Source: Formosa sp. Hel1_33_131 (lineage in GTDB: Bacteria; Bacteroidota; Bacteroidia; Flavobacteriales; Flavobacteriaceae). Taken from it: a stretch of DNA of 64,000 bases. Shown here piece by piece: positions 54,104-64,000 of this stretch. The stretch is taken from NCBI GenBank assembly GCA_949499105.1, contig CATEFX010000010.1, forward strand, positions 62,001 through 126,000. The letters run 5' to 3'. The notes under the pieces were generated by a model. The model ran no database searches. It saw only the letters and a list, made by a program, of their open reading frames with translations, and had not been told where the DNA came from. Each line of letters begins with the position of its first letter. Position 1 is the first letter of the stretch. The position numbers and the translations under genes were made by a program.

Positions 54104-54976
54104 CTAGGAATTTCGGGCAATTTCTGCATGGTATTTAACGAGACCTTCAATTGGTCGTCGTTCGAAATTACCGACTGTAAATCCAAATTCTTGTGCTACT
54201 TTTTTAATTTCGTCTTGCGTAAAAAATGCAATAGAACCGGCAAAATGAACTGGAACTGTTTTTAGTTCTTCTTTGTATTGCAGAATCATATTTTCCACAA
54301 ATACACGGAATCCTTTTTTGAGTATTCCTTGTACATATTCTGACTCTTTATTCAAAATCATAAATTCTGCAAAGGTGGCCAAATAAGCATTTGGATTTGG
54401 TTTTTTATATAAGTTATTTTTAAGAACATCATCACTCACATCATATCGTGTTTGAAACACAAGTTTCATATCGTGGGGCATTTTATTAAAGTAGTAATCT
54501 CTGATAAGTTGTCGTCCAAAATAATTCCCAGACGCATCATCCATAATAGAATAGCCTAAAGAAATCACACGCTGCTCCACTTTTTCCCCATCATAATAAG
54601 AGCAATTTGAACCGGTTCCAAGAATACAAACTACTGCAGGACTGTGCGTAGTGCCAACGGTCGCATAAATTGCGGCATAAGTATCTTCTTTAACCTCTAC
54701 TTCTGCATTTACAAAAATAGATTCAAGAACACCTTTCAGCATTTCTGTTGGTTTTTTTGTACCACACCCAGCACCATAAAAATAGACATGAGACACCTTT
54801 TGTTTATTTTTATAAATCACTGTATTCTCTTTGATGATCTCAAACGCTTCCGTTTTAGAAATAATGGCTGGATTCAAACCTTTAGTTCGTTGTTTATCAA
54901 ACAACTGATCACCTGTTTTGGAGTCAATTGCAATCCAATCACATTTTGTAGAACCACTGTCAATTATAAAAATCAT
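54104..54976 (-). CDS. BadF/BadG-type ATPase, N-acetylglucosamine kinase-like
   Basis: 290 residues of the ASKHA fold. Phosphate 1 motif FIIDSGSTKCDWIAID, KGLNPAIISKTEAFE, the phosphate 2 region CILGTGSNCSYYDG and the adenosine motif HFAGSIAFFT. In Bacteroidota the family is usually assigned to N-acetylglucosamine phosphorylation. It lies 67 bp downstream of gapA across a clear terminator, so it likely has its own promoter or reads through at low level. Confidence 0.85.
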   Translation of the reverse strand: MIFIIDSGSTKCDWIAIDSKTGDQLFDKQRTKGLNPAIISKTEAFEIIKENTVIYKNKQKVSHVYFYGAGCGTKKPTEMLKGVLESIFVNAEVEVKEDTYAAIYATVGTTHSPAVVCILGTGSNCSYYDGEKVEQRVISLGYSIMDDASGNYFGRQLIRDYYFNKMPHDMKLVFQTRYDVSDDVLKNNLYKKPNPNAYLATFAEFMILNKESEYVQGILKKGFRVFVENMILQYKEELKTVPVHFAGSIAFFTQDEIKKVAQEFGFTVGNFERRPIEGLVKYHAEIARNS

Positions 54977-54994
54977 ATTCTAAATGTATTAAAA

Positions 54995-55029
54995 AAAAAC
55001 ATACAGCTACTAAGTAACTGTATGTTTTT
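54995..55029 (-). terminator. Rho-independent terminator of gapA
   Basis: AAAAACATACAG (54995-55006) pairs perfectly with CTGTATGTTTTT (55018-55029) over an 11-base loop. On the minus strand the stem is followed by a T run (54991-54999), the order expected for transcription ending after gapA. Confidence 0.85.
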
Positions 55030-55043
55030 AGAAATCGTATAAA

Positions 55044-56066
<1,023 letters not shown>

Positions 56067-56070
56067 TTAT

Positions 56071-57057
56071 TTAAGTACTCATGATATCAGAAACTCTTAA
56101 AAGTTCTGCATCGATTGTTGAATCTCCTTTGATCGCTTTATCGATAGGATATAATTCAATTTTATTATTTACAATTCCAACCATGTAATTTTTCTTTCCT
56201 TCTAGTAATGACTCCACAGCTTTAACCCCCATTCGAGACGCTAAAACGCGATCAAAGCACGATGGTGACCCACCACGTTGCATATGACCAAGAACAGAGA
56301 CTCTGACGTCGTATCCATCTAAATTATCTTCGACATAGTCTCTCAATTCAAATACATTTTTCCCTGTTTTATCGCCTTCGGCAACCACTACAATACTGGA
56401 AGATTTTCCAGTATGTCTGCTTTTTTCTAAAGATTCTAAAAGACGGTCTAAACCTAAATCTTCTTCGGGAACTAAAATTTCTTCAGCACCAGATCCAACG
56501 CCTGCATTAAGTGCAATATGGCCAACATCTCTACCCATTACTTCCACAAAAAACAATCGTCTGTGTGAACTAGCAGTATCTCTAATTTTATCAATAGCAT
56601 CAACAGCCGTGTTTAGTGCAGTATCAAATCCTAATGTAAAATTAGTTCCAACAATATCGTTATCTATAGTACCTGGGATACCAATCACTGGAAAATTATA
56701 TTCTTCATTGAAAATCATCCCTCCCGTAAAGGTTCCATCACCTCCGATTAAAACGAGTGCTTGTATCCCCTCTTTTTGAAGTTGATCGTACGCTTTTTTA
56801 CGGCCTTCCTTTGTTCTAAATTCCGTCGATCTGGCAGACTTTAGAATAGTTCCTCCTTTATTAATGATGTTATTAACACTTCGGGCGTCTAAGAATTTAA
56901 AATCTCCTTCAATCATTCCCTCGTATCCTCGATAGATACCAACACATTCAATTTTATGAAAAGCACATGTTCGTACCACAGATCGAATTGCCGCATTCAT
57001 TCCTGGAGAATCTCCGCCGGAGGTTAATACACCAATTTTTATTATCTGATTTGTCAT
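56071..57057 (-). CDS. pfkA: ATP-dependent 6-phosphofructokinase
   Basis: 328 residues, the bacterial PfkA size. Signatures are GVLTSGGDSPGMNAAIRSV, LVLIGGDGTFTGGM, the catalytic GIPGTIDNDIVGT and EVMGRDVGHIAL. The GGDG at residues ~100 rather than GGEN-type indicates ATP rather than pyrophosphate use. Operon with gapA. Confidence 0.98.
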   Translation of the reverse strand: MTNQIIKIGVLTSGGDSPGMNAAIRSVVRTCAFHKIECVGIYRGYEGMIEGDFKFLDARSVNNIINKGGTILKSARSTEFRTKEGRKKAYDQLQKEGIQALVLIGGDGTFTGGMIFNEEYNFPVIGIPGTIDNDIVGTNFTLGFDTALNTAVDAIDKIRDTASSHRRLFFVEVMGRDVGHIALNAGVGSGAEEILVPEEDLGLDRLLESLEKSRHTGKSSSIVVVAEGDKTGKNVFELRDYVEDNLDGYDVRVSVLGHMQRGGSPSCFDRVLASRMGVKAVESLLEGKKNYMVGIVNNKIELYPIDKAIKGDSTIDAELLRVSDIMST

Positions 57058-57219
57058 ATGTTATATTACTTTAATTTGTAAATCTACTAAACTTCTATCT
57101 TATAAAAACCTAAGTTTATGTGATTTTTTAAAATTCACTTAAACTCAAACGTTTTCGTTAACAACTAATTGACTTGAGGGATGTTAAATTCAATTATTCG
57201 TAACTATCCAGCTAGTATT

Positions 57220-60200
57220 TTATTTAAAATTTATATACTCCGGAAGAGAAGAATCATCAATTGTAGGATCTTCATTTACACTATCTTGGTCACCATTTTT
57301 CTTAAAAAGTGCGGTAAAGAGTTCTCTAAGGTTATCAAATTCAATGTTATAGGACAGCCCTAGGCCCTGTGTATACCCAATTTGTTCTCCAAAATTTTGA
57401 ATACTATTTTCTCTATTGAAAAATTTTAGGGATAACGTACGATCTTCGTTTAGTAAGACCTCCACTTCAAAATCTCCAGCAACCGTTGTTTCGCTGACAC
57501 CACCAACTGGCACCCCAACTTTTCCATTGACAAGGATATTATCGCTTAATTGGGTTGCAAAAGTCAACCCAACACGGCTATCTGTTTCATATTCTGGAGT
57601 GTTATCTCCTAAATCTAAATCAATTCCTAGTTTTACTTTGTTTTCTTCGTCTGCAAAAAGCTCATTTAATAGACTTGTAACACCATCGGAAACCAATCCA
57701 AAGGCATCTTGAGAATCGAGTGTTAACTCACTTCTAAAAGCGCCTGTTGCTAACAAAGACATTGCTTGAAATTCACGTTTATCTTTATCTCTTAATTGAT
57801 CTGCCAACTCGCTGTTAAGAGTTGAATTTATACTCGGGAACCGAATGTCAAAATTTAGATTGGGCTGTTCTAATTCCCCTGTTAAGTGAATTTCAACTTC
57901 CGTTGGGATGCTCTGGTTGATAGGATTATCTAACAACGTAGAAGGATTAACACTTATTCCATCATACAACGCTTTAATATCAATTTTTGCTTTGAGTGGA
58001 TCGCCATCCCATGCCAGTGTTCCATCTTTAATAAGTTTAAATTTTTTCTGAATGAACCGTCCAAAAGTAAAGTTATAATCTCCAGACAAGACGATAAAAT
58101 CACCAAACATTTTAAATTTACCATTGGTATTTATTTGTGCCAACATACTCCCGTTTCCACGCCCTAGTATCGAACTCCCCGTTTGTTTATCAAGAATAAT
58201 TTCAATTTCTGCATTGTCATTCACATCCAAATTAAACTCCATTTCAACTCCCTTGACATCGTCGATCACAAAAGTATCTCCAATGTCCTGTTCCAATTTT
58301 TCTTGTGGACTTAAAAAATGGATATAAGATGTTTCGCTTAGAACTTCATTATCACTAATCGGGATTTTAAAAATGGTTCCCTCAGACGTTGTTACATTTG
58401 CCTCTATAAACATCTGATCCATAGGGCCTGAAATATGAACATTACCATCAACAAATCCGGTTCCAAAGTAAAGTGATTCTTCTGATTCTTCGGTATTGAG
58501 AACCAATAAACGCTTTGAATCTATATTTAAGTCAAGGGACCAATTATAGAAATTAACATGGCTGAGTCTACCATTTAAAACACCTTTTGAACGGAACTCT
58601 GAATCAATGAGTTGGGAGGCATTAAATATAAAACTTTGCTCCAAAAGGTTGATAGTCGTGTTGTTTTTAAATTCATAATCAACATTTAAATATGGAATCG
58701 ATAGCCCGCCTTGATTGAGCTTTAAACTACCATTAATTTGCGGCTTTTGAAGTCGACCACTCACAACAGCATAGCCCGAAACGTCCCCTCGAATATTTGT
58801 TACAATTCCTTTCCCAAAAGGACCTATAGGATCTAAAATAAAATCTTTAAAATTAATGTCTAAATTTAACTTTGGATCGTTTCCGGAAACATCTAATGTG
58901 CCGTAAACAGACAACGATTCATTGGTGTCATTTAATAGTGACATTTTAATATTATAATTAGTCAAAGACGCATCGCCAACAATGTTCGAGTTAAAAGACC
59001 CTAAGTTAAAGTCATTTACTTCAAAATCATCAATTATAAGGTTCGATTTTGGAAGATAAACGCTTTCTAGTTGACTGATGGACAGTTTACCATTTATGTT
59101 TCCGCCTAACTTTAAACTATCTATTGAAGGCGTCACTTTCGCTAAATCAACATTTTTAAAATCAAGATCTATCGTCTTGTTTTGAAGTCCCTTAATCGCG
59201 GCATTTAACAAAATCTCTTCATCTGCATATGACATTTTTAAATGATCAAATAGGATTTCATCAAAAGATCTGTCAAACACAATTTTGTTTTGTTTATTTT
59301 GTGAGGCATTGATCAACCAAGGTGTATTTTTAAAGGTCGCATTTGATTTTTTGAACCCAACAACGGATTTATTATTCTCATCTATTGTATAGTATAAATT
59401 TAAATCAAATTCATCTGATAATTTTTTACCTCCTTTAAATTCTGACTTCACATATAGTGTGTCATTTAAAGTGACATTTATCAAACTAAATTTAGAAGCC
59501 TTGTAATAAGGGGTCGCTAAACTGTCAATCTCAATGTAAGAATTAAATAAGGGGTTGTCATTAATAAGTTGAACTTCAATTTTATTAGCGAAAAACTCTT
59601 CTAATTTTATATTAGGAGATCGAAATGTTAGTTTAAATTTTTTGGGGTCACTTTCCACACGTCCCTTGGTGAATGTATTCGATCCTAATTTTAGTTGAGG
59701 CGAAAAAATTTCGACTATTTTATTATATATTTTAAAATTAAAATTTATGAACTGGCCGTCTTTCACTTTAAAAGGAACAAATTTAGTATAGATATCTCCA
59801 AGTGCATTTTTTAGTAAATTCGGTAATTCATTAATCGCGAATTTTCCTTTTAAATAGCCTTGAACGATTTCGGGAGAATTGACTTGAATCGTTCTTTCGT
59901 TACGGGTATCAAATTGAGATGTAATCTGAAAATCTTTAAAATCATAACGGTCATTTTTATTTTGATAAAGCGCATTTTTAAAGCGTATAGCGCCATAGAC
60001 ATCGTCAATCGTAGTCCCTTTCATATCCACCGTCATTTGACCTCTCAAAACTGAAAGCGTATCTCGCTTTACAAATTTCATCGCATACAAATTGGCATGC
60101 TTTATCGCGGCAGAAAAATCATAAATATTTTCGTCTTTAGAAAAATCTACTAGGCCCTCAAAACTAAATTCTAAGTTAGGATCTGCAACGTTCAATTCCC

Positions 60201-61599
60201 CATTAAAAACTTTATTTTTAACGACACCCAAAACCTCTAAATCAGTATAGATATAATTTCGAAACGTAAACGAATCAAAAGTGCCACTTATATTAGAATT
60301 AATATTTTCTTTGGTAAATCCACGCCCCTCCACTTTTAAATTTGAAGACACCAACCCAATCAAGGGGTTTTCAATTAGGAGTCCTAAATCAAAATCTGAA
60401 AATTGTATGTACCCGTTATAAGATGCCGTGTCGATATCAGCGACTTCATCTAAATTTAAATCTAAAGAAAGTGCTCCAATATCGGTATCAATATCCATTT
60501 TTGCTTCCACAACTTCGCTCGTCACTCTGGCAGTGCCATGAATTTCAAAACGTCCTAGAGATTTAAGACTTGAAGGAATTATATTACCTAAGACTCTTGG
60601 TAAAAGGGTTTTTAATTCTGTATAGCTTGACGAAATTGTTTGAAACTCGCCATCCATCTCAAAGTTGTCAGGGGCTGAATTAAACAAGTTTTTAAATTGA
60701 ACCTTGCCCTTAATATCTGTATTCCGGTTTGTTTTTAAATCGAACGTATCAAAGACTAAATTATTTAAAGTCCCTGAGAAGCTCGTATTTATAATCGCGC
60801 TCTGATTCGATCCAAACTCATTGTATAATTGATTGAGTTCTTCTAAATCGATCGTACTTTTATTAAAGTGACCCGATATTTTAACCTTATCAGAAAATTC
60901 ATTAAAATCCACACGGTTATAATCAAACTGAAGCTGCCCAATTAAGAATGATTTATCGCTTTTAAGTTCCAATTGATCAAACTTCATTTGGGACAACGTA
61001 TAAGAAAAATGCGTTTGAAAATCTTGAAGTTTAACCCCTCTTGAATCTTCAAAATTTAAGCTCTTTACAAACACATTAACATCCACTCCTAAAATTGAAA
61101 AATCAGTCGCATGCATATTAAGTTCATGAAAATCCAAAACAGTAGGGGTGTTTAAGTTTTCATCGTCATATAAAAAACGACTCTTATTTATGTAAATATC
61201 ACTCGATGACAAAAGAAATTTATGGATCTCTTTACGAGAGTTTCGTTTATCAAATTTAGCAATAAATAGATCTAAATTGGTATCACTATCCCCTAGATAT
61301 TTATGAATATGGAACGAAAGATCATATAAATCAATCGCTCCAAAAATAAGTTTATGGTCTGATATTTCAGGAAAACTTAAAATAGAGGTGTTTAATTCCG
61401 CTACTGAAATCAGCGCAGCATCACGATGGTCTTTGATGAGGATGTTTTTGAGTTCAACATCGCCATTAAATTGAAGTCCAACTTTTTCAATTTTTATATC
61501 AGTCCCATAGGCCTCATTGATTTTATGGGTCGCATAACTCCCTAGTCGCGTTTGTACGCTTGGAATCGATAACACCATCACCAAAACGATGAAAAACAA
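57220..61599 (-). CDS. tamB: TamB-type translocation and assembly module protein
   Basis: At least 1459 residues. A membrane anchor (LLFFIVLVMVLSIPSVQTRL) is followed by a very long beta-helical, repetitive AsmA/TamB-like body and the C-terminal DUF490 domain (about 1080-1400, with MLAQINTNGKFKMFGDFIVLSG and TGAFRSELTLDSQDAFG). It spans the periplasm and moves lipids or outer-membrane proteins. The first acceptable start is TTG 61599, but the frame stays open 20 codons further to a TAA at 61660-61662, encoding NKNLKILIKGVATIL in front of the anchor. The true start is thus unclear (see findings). Divergent from tsaD. Confidence 0.92.
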   Translation of the reverse strand: MFFIVLVMVLSIPSVQTRLGSYATHKINEAYGTDIKIEKVGLQFNGDVELKNILIKDHRDAALISVAELNTSILSFPEISDHKLIFGAIDLYDLSFHIHKYLGDSDTNLDLFIAKFDKRNSRKEIHKFLLSSSDIYINKSRFLYDDENLNTPTVLDFHELNMHATDFSILGVDVNVFVKSLNFEDSRGVKLQDFQTHFSYTLSQMKFDQLELKSDKSFLIGQLQFDYNRVDFNEFSDKVKISGHFNKSTIDLEELNQLYNEFGSNQSAIINTSFSGTLNNLVFDTFDLKTNRNTDIKGKVQFKNLFNSAPDNFEMDGEFQTISSSYTELKTLLPRVLGNIIPSSLKSLGRFEIHGTARVTSEVVEAKMDIDTDIGALSLDLNLDEVADIDTASYNGYIQFSDFDLGLLIENPLIGLVSSNLKVEGRGFTKENINSNISGTFDSFTFRNYIYTDLEVLGVVKNKVFNGELNVADPNLEFSFEGLVDFSKDENIYDFSAAIKHANLYAMKFVKRDTLSVLRGQMTVDMKGTTIDDVYGAIRFKNALYQNKNDRYDFKDFQITSQFDTRNERTIQVNSPEIVQGYLKGKFAINELPNLLKNALGDIYTKFVPFKVKDGQFINFNFKIYNKIVEIFSPQLKLGSNTFTKGRVESDPKKFKLTFRSPNIKLEEFFANKIEVQLINDNPLFNSYIEIDSLATPYYKASKFSLINVTLNDTLYVKSEFKGGKKLSDEFDLNLYYTIDENNKSVVGFKKSNATFKNTPWLINASQNKQNKIVFDRSFDEILFDHLKMSYADEEILLNAAIKGLQNKTIDLDFKNVDLAKVTPSIDSLKLGGNINGKLSISQLESVYLPKSNLIIDDFEVNDFNLGSFNSNIVGDASLTNYNIKMSLLNDTNESLSVYGTLDVSGNDPKLNLDINFKDFILDPIGPFGKGIVTNIRGDVSGYAVVSGRLQKPQINGSLKLNQGGLSIPYLNVDYEFKNNTTINLLEQSFIFNASQLIDSEFRSKGVLNGRLSHVNFYNWSLDLNIDSKRLLVLNTEESEESLYFGTGFVDGNVHISGPMDQMFIEANVTTSEGTIFKIPISDNEVLSETSYIHFLSPQEKLEQDIGDTFVIDDVKGVEMEFNLDVNDNAEIEIILDKQTGSSILGRGNGSMLAQINTNGKFKMFGDFIVLSGDYNFTFGRFIQKKFKLIKDGTLAWDGDPLKAKIDIKALYDGISVNPSTLLDNPINQSIPTEVEIHLTGELEQPNLNFDIRFPSINSTLNSELADQLRDKDKREFQAMSLLATGAFRSELTLDSQDAFGLVSDGVTSLLNELFADEENKVKLGIDLDLGDNTPEYETDSRVGLTFATQLSDNILVNGKVGVPVGGVSETTVAGDFEVEVLLNEDRTLSLKFFNRENSIQNFGEQIGYTQGLGLSYNIEFDNLRELFTALFKKNGDQDSVNEDPTIDDSSLPEYINFK

Positions 61600-61807
61600 C
61601 AGAATTGTTGCGACACCTTTTATGAGTATTTTGAGATTTTTATTGATAGTTAAATTCGGTTATTTAATTTATAATGCAACTATTTCCTTAAAATTTAAAC
61701 TCTCCAAAGCATTTATTTTAGTGCTATTTTTTTTATTTCTTTGCAGGAGTCTAATTTATGGATAAATTTATTAAAAATTAAACGAATATTATCACTAAAT
61801 CGTATTA

Positions 61808-62830
61808 ATGAGTACACAAAAAATATACATTTTAGGAATTGAATCGTCTTGTGATGACACCGCTGCATCCATACTTTGTAATGGAAAAATACTAAGTAAT
61901 GTTGTTGCTAATCAAGCAATTCATGAAACCTATGGAGGAGTGGTCCCTGAGCTGGCATCGCGAGCGCATCAACAAAATATTGTTCCTGTGGTGGATCAAG
62001 CAATAAAACAAGCGGGGATTTCTACGTCAGATCTTGACGCTGTTGCATTTACACAAGGTCCTGGTTTAATGGGATCTTTATTGGTTGGCACTTCATTTGC
62101 GAAATCTCTCGCCTACGGACTCGACATTCCTTTGATTGATGTGAATCATATGCAAGCCCATATTTTAGCACATTTTATTGATAAAGAAGGGTATGAAAAA
62201 CCTGAATTTCCATTTTTGGCACTGACTATTTCTGGGGGACACACACAAATTGTGCGTGTGGAGGGTTACTTTAAAATGACGGTGATTGGCGAAACGATTG
62301 ATGATGCAGTTGGAGAAGCCTTTGATAAAAGCGGAAAAATTCTTGGGTTAGGCTACCCTGCTGGCCCTGAAATTGATACGCGTGCTAAACTCGGAAACCC
62401 AAAAGCGTTTAAATTTACCAGACCAAAAGTGGCTGGACTCAACTTTAGTTTTTCGGGTTTAAAAACTGCCATCTTATATTTCATCCAAAAACAAGTCAAA
62501 GAAAATCCGCAATTTATTGTAGAAAACTTGAATGATATCTGTGCATCGATTCAGTATACGATTGTTGGTATTTTGATGGATAAACTACAATTAGCCGTTA
62601 AAGACACAGGGATTCATCGCATTGCAATTGGTGGCGGAGTTTCTGCGAATTCCGGCATAAGAGCGGCGTTGAAACAAGCCGAAAGTCGTCACGGATGGCA
62701 AACACACGTCCCTGCATTTGAATTCACAACAGACAATGCTGCGATGATAGCAATGGTAGGCTATTTGAAATTTCTAGAAAACGACTTTGCAGATCAATCC
62801 ATTATGGCCACGGCCCGACTTAAAATTTAA
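61808..62830 (+). CDS. tsaD: tRNA N6-adenosine threonylcarbamoyltransferase
   Basis: 340 residues. GIESSCDDTAASI at the start, the metal-binding HMQAH (VNHMQAHILAHF), SGGHTQIV, and the late FTTDNAAMIAMVGYLK are diagnostic of TsaD/Kae1. It attaches threonylcarbamoyl to A37 of ANN-decoding tRNAs. The rsmE gene follows 5 bp downstream, so two RNA-modification genes form an operon. Confidence 0.98.
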   Translation: MSTQKIYILGIESSCDDTAASILCNGKILSNVVANQAIHETYGGVVPELASRAHQQNIVPVVDQAIKQAGISTSDLDAVAFTQGPGLMGSLLVGTSFAKSLAYGLDIPLIDVNHMQAHILAHFIDKEGYEKPEFPFLALTISGGHTQIVRVEGYFKMTVIGETIDDAVGEAFDKSGKILGLGYPAGPEIDTRAKLGNPKAFKFTRPKVAGLNFSFSGLKTAILYFIQKQVKENPQFIVENLNDICASIQYTIVGILMDKLQLAVKDTGIHRIAIGGGVSANSGIRAALKQAESRHGWQTHVPAFEFTTDNAAMIAMVGYLKFLENDFADQSIMATARLKI

Positions 62831-62835
62831 ATTCC

Positions 62836-63540
62836 ATGCAATTATTCTATAATTCAGAACTCAATGCATCTACAGAAACATTTAACTTTTCTAAAGATGA
62901 AAGTCGTCACATTGTAAAAGTATTGCGTAAAGCGACTGGAGATCTTCTGAAAATTACCAATGGTAAAGGCTGGATGTTTGAGGCCGAGATCGTAATTCCA
63001 AACCATAATAAATGTGTGGTTACAATCCTAAATTCAACATTCGAACCCTCAAAGGACTATACTGTTCATCTGGTGGTGGCGCCAACAAAAATGAACGACC
63101 GCTACGAATGGTTTATCGAAAAAGCAACCGAAATTGGGGTCACTAAAATCACACCAATCATCTGTCAAAATAGCGAGCGAAAGTTTATCAAAACAGAACG
63201 CTTTGAAAAAATTTTACAATCAGCAATGAAACAATCGCTGCATTCTTACTTGCCTGTTCTAGAACCCGCCATTCGTTTTTCTGACTTTATAAAAATTCCT
63301 CAAAAAGGATCTACTTACATTGCACATTGTGCAGATGGCGAAAAATCATACTTTAAAGACCAACTAAAACCTGGCGCTTCCATTACCATCCTCATCGGTC
63401 CAGAGGGCGATTTTAGCAGTCACGAAATAGAATCGGCTTTGAATCACCACTATATTCCTGTATCTTTAGGGGCGTCGAGACTTCGCACCGAAACGGCTGG
63501 AATCGTGGCCTGTCATACAATTCAACTCTGTAATGAATAA
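62836..63540 (+). CDS. rsmE: 16S rRNA (uracil-1498-N3)-methyltransferase
   Basis: 234 residues. N-terminal PUA-like region, ESRHIVKVLRKATGD, then the SPOUT knot with KATEIGVTKITPIICQNSER, the SAM motif LIGPEGDFSSHEIES and SLGASRLRTETAGIVA. It methylates U1498 of 16S rRNA. Overlaps the next gene by 8 bp. Confidence 0.96.
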   Translation: MQLFYNSELNASTETFNFSKDESRHIVKVLRKATGDLLKITNGKGWMFEAEIVIPNHNKCVVTILNSTFEPSKDYTVHLVVAPTKMNDRYEWFIEKATEIGVTKITPIICQNSERKFIKTERFEKILQSAMKQSLHSYLPVLEPAIRFSDFIKIPQKGSTYIAHCADGEKSYFKDQLKPGASITILIGPEGDFSSHEIESALNHHYIPVSLGASRLRTETAGIVACHTIQLCNE

Positions 63541-64000
63541 ACACTTCATCTCTATACTTTTGATTTTGGGCTTTCACTTCTGTGGTAGTCAAAATTTAGC
63601 GGTTTTAAAATATGATGGTGGCGGGGATTGGTACAGCAATCCGACAGCTTTAAAAAACTTAATTCAGTTTTGTAATTCTAATATCCAAACGGCGATGGAC
63701 TCAAAGCCAGAAACGGTAGAAGTGGGGAGTGCTGCTATTTTTGAATATCCGTTTCTTCACATGACGGGTCATGGAAATGTTGTATTTTCTGATGCTGATT
63801 CACAAAACTTAAGAACTTATTTAGTGTCTGGTGGATTTTTACATATTGATGATAATTACGGTATGAAACCCTACGTTTTAGAGGCCTTAAAAACGGTATT
63901 TCCAGATAAAAAAATATCTGAAATCCCATTAGACCACCCCATATATAACACTGCATTTTCGTTTCCAAAAGGGCTGCCAAAAATTCATGAACACGATGGT
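63533..64000 (+). CDS. DUF4159 domain protein, 5' part (cut by window end)
   Basis: ATG 63533 overlaps the rsmE stop by 8 bp, and the frame stays open to the last base. The product starts with a signal peptide (MNKHFISILLILGFHFCGSQ), then YDGGGDWYSNPTALKNLIQF, FPFLHMTGHGNVVFSD-like EYPFLHMTGHGNVVF and GGFLHIDDNYGM, typical of DUF4159. The family has a class I glutamine amidotransferase-like fold and occurs in gene clusters with MoxR and von Willebrand proteins. An exported protein of unknown role. Confidence 0.85.
   Translation, partial: MNKHFISILLILGFHFCGSQNLAVLKYDGGGDWYSNPTALKNLIQFCNSNIQTAMDSKPETVEVGSAAIFEYPFLHMTGHGNVVFSDADSQNLRTYLVSGGFLHIDDNYGMKPYVLEALKTVFPDKKISEIPLDHPIYNTAFSFPKGLPKIHEHDG

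Noticed and set aside
57181..57363. Plus-strand frame across the tamB 3' end
   Set aside because: Short, antisense to tamB, no promoter; treated as a shadow.

Overview
The window is chromosomal DNA of a marine-type Flavobacteriaceae bacterium (Bacteroidota). The evidence is the low GC content, repeated TAnnTTTG -7 promoter boxes 8-25 bp upstream of starts, an outer-membrane beta-barrel receptor with a carboxypeptidase-like N-terminal domain, bacillithiol synthesis (BshA), a glycosidase-beta-lactamase fusion, a fused E1 alpha-keto acid dehydrogenase, and a candidate sulfonolipid/sphingolipid locus. No rRNA, tRNA or CRISPR array was seen.

Layout. 1-12.6 kb is core: the 3' end of an outer-membrane transporter-like protein; a GNAT acyltransferase, an alpha-oxoamine synthase and a cysteine-synthase-like enzyme (candidate amino-lipid pathway); oligopeptidase B; threonine aldolase; a methyltransferase; prfB with its programmed +1 frameshift; an ArsC-like protein; a large outer-membrane receptor; and a 58-residue membrane protein. 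12.6-17.3 kb is an accessory island with an EcoRI-type adenine methyltransferase, a frameshifted DUF262-HNH nuclease, an unknown gene, a 5'-truncated group II intron and a palindromic miniature element, bracketed by a degenerate ~54 bp direct repeat. 17.4-31.5 kb is core: fumC-hutI, hutG, a sterol desaturase with fused E1, a dioxygenase/SUI1/nucleoside phosphorylase/binding-protein operon, ung, mutS2 and a DCC protein. 31.5-37.5 kb is a second accessory island: a sulfatase, remnants of IS1182-type, RAYT and IS110 transposases, the palindromic element again, a hipBA module with two operators, and two small unknown genes. 37.5-64 kb is core: symporter, aroC, bshA, GH3 fusion, SIMPL protein, ogt, an Fe-S/HAD/MCE/amidase gene cluster, lptD, ridA, an N-acetylglucosamine-kinase-like gene, gapA, pfkA, tamB, tsaD, rsmE and a DUF4159 gene cut by the window end.

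The most interesting structure is shared by the two islands. Four gene segments are each bracketed by their own 9-10 bp inverted repeat: GTTGTGTGCC/GGCACACAAC, GTTGGGCTTA/TAAGCCCAA, GTTAGCATTT/AAATGCTAAC and GTTGGCAAA/TTTGCCAAC. Two of them are followed by a ~130 bp imperfect palindrome of common design, and two are preceded by a ~245 bp direct repeat ending in ATATAACnAGTT. A cassette whose first bases pair with the start of its own 3' palindrome is the geometry of integron cassettes with attC sites, yet no integrase is visible here. A group II intron remnant ends exactly inside one of these cores, as attC-targeting group IIC introns do. I read this as an integron-like cassette system of Flavobacteria; that reading is inference and needs comparative testing.

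Functional links: fumC/hutI/hutG belong to histidine and central carbon metabolism; gapA/pfkA to glycolysis; lptD, tamB, the MCE protein and the amidase to envelope assembly; prfB, SUI1, tsaD and rsmE to translation; ung, mutS2 and ogt to DNA maintenance.
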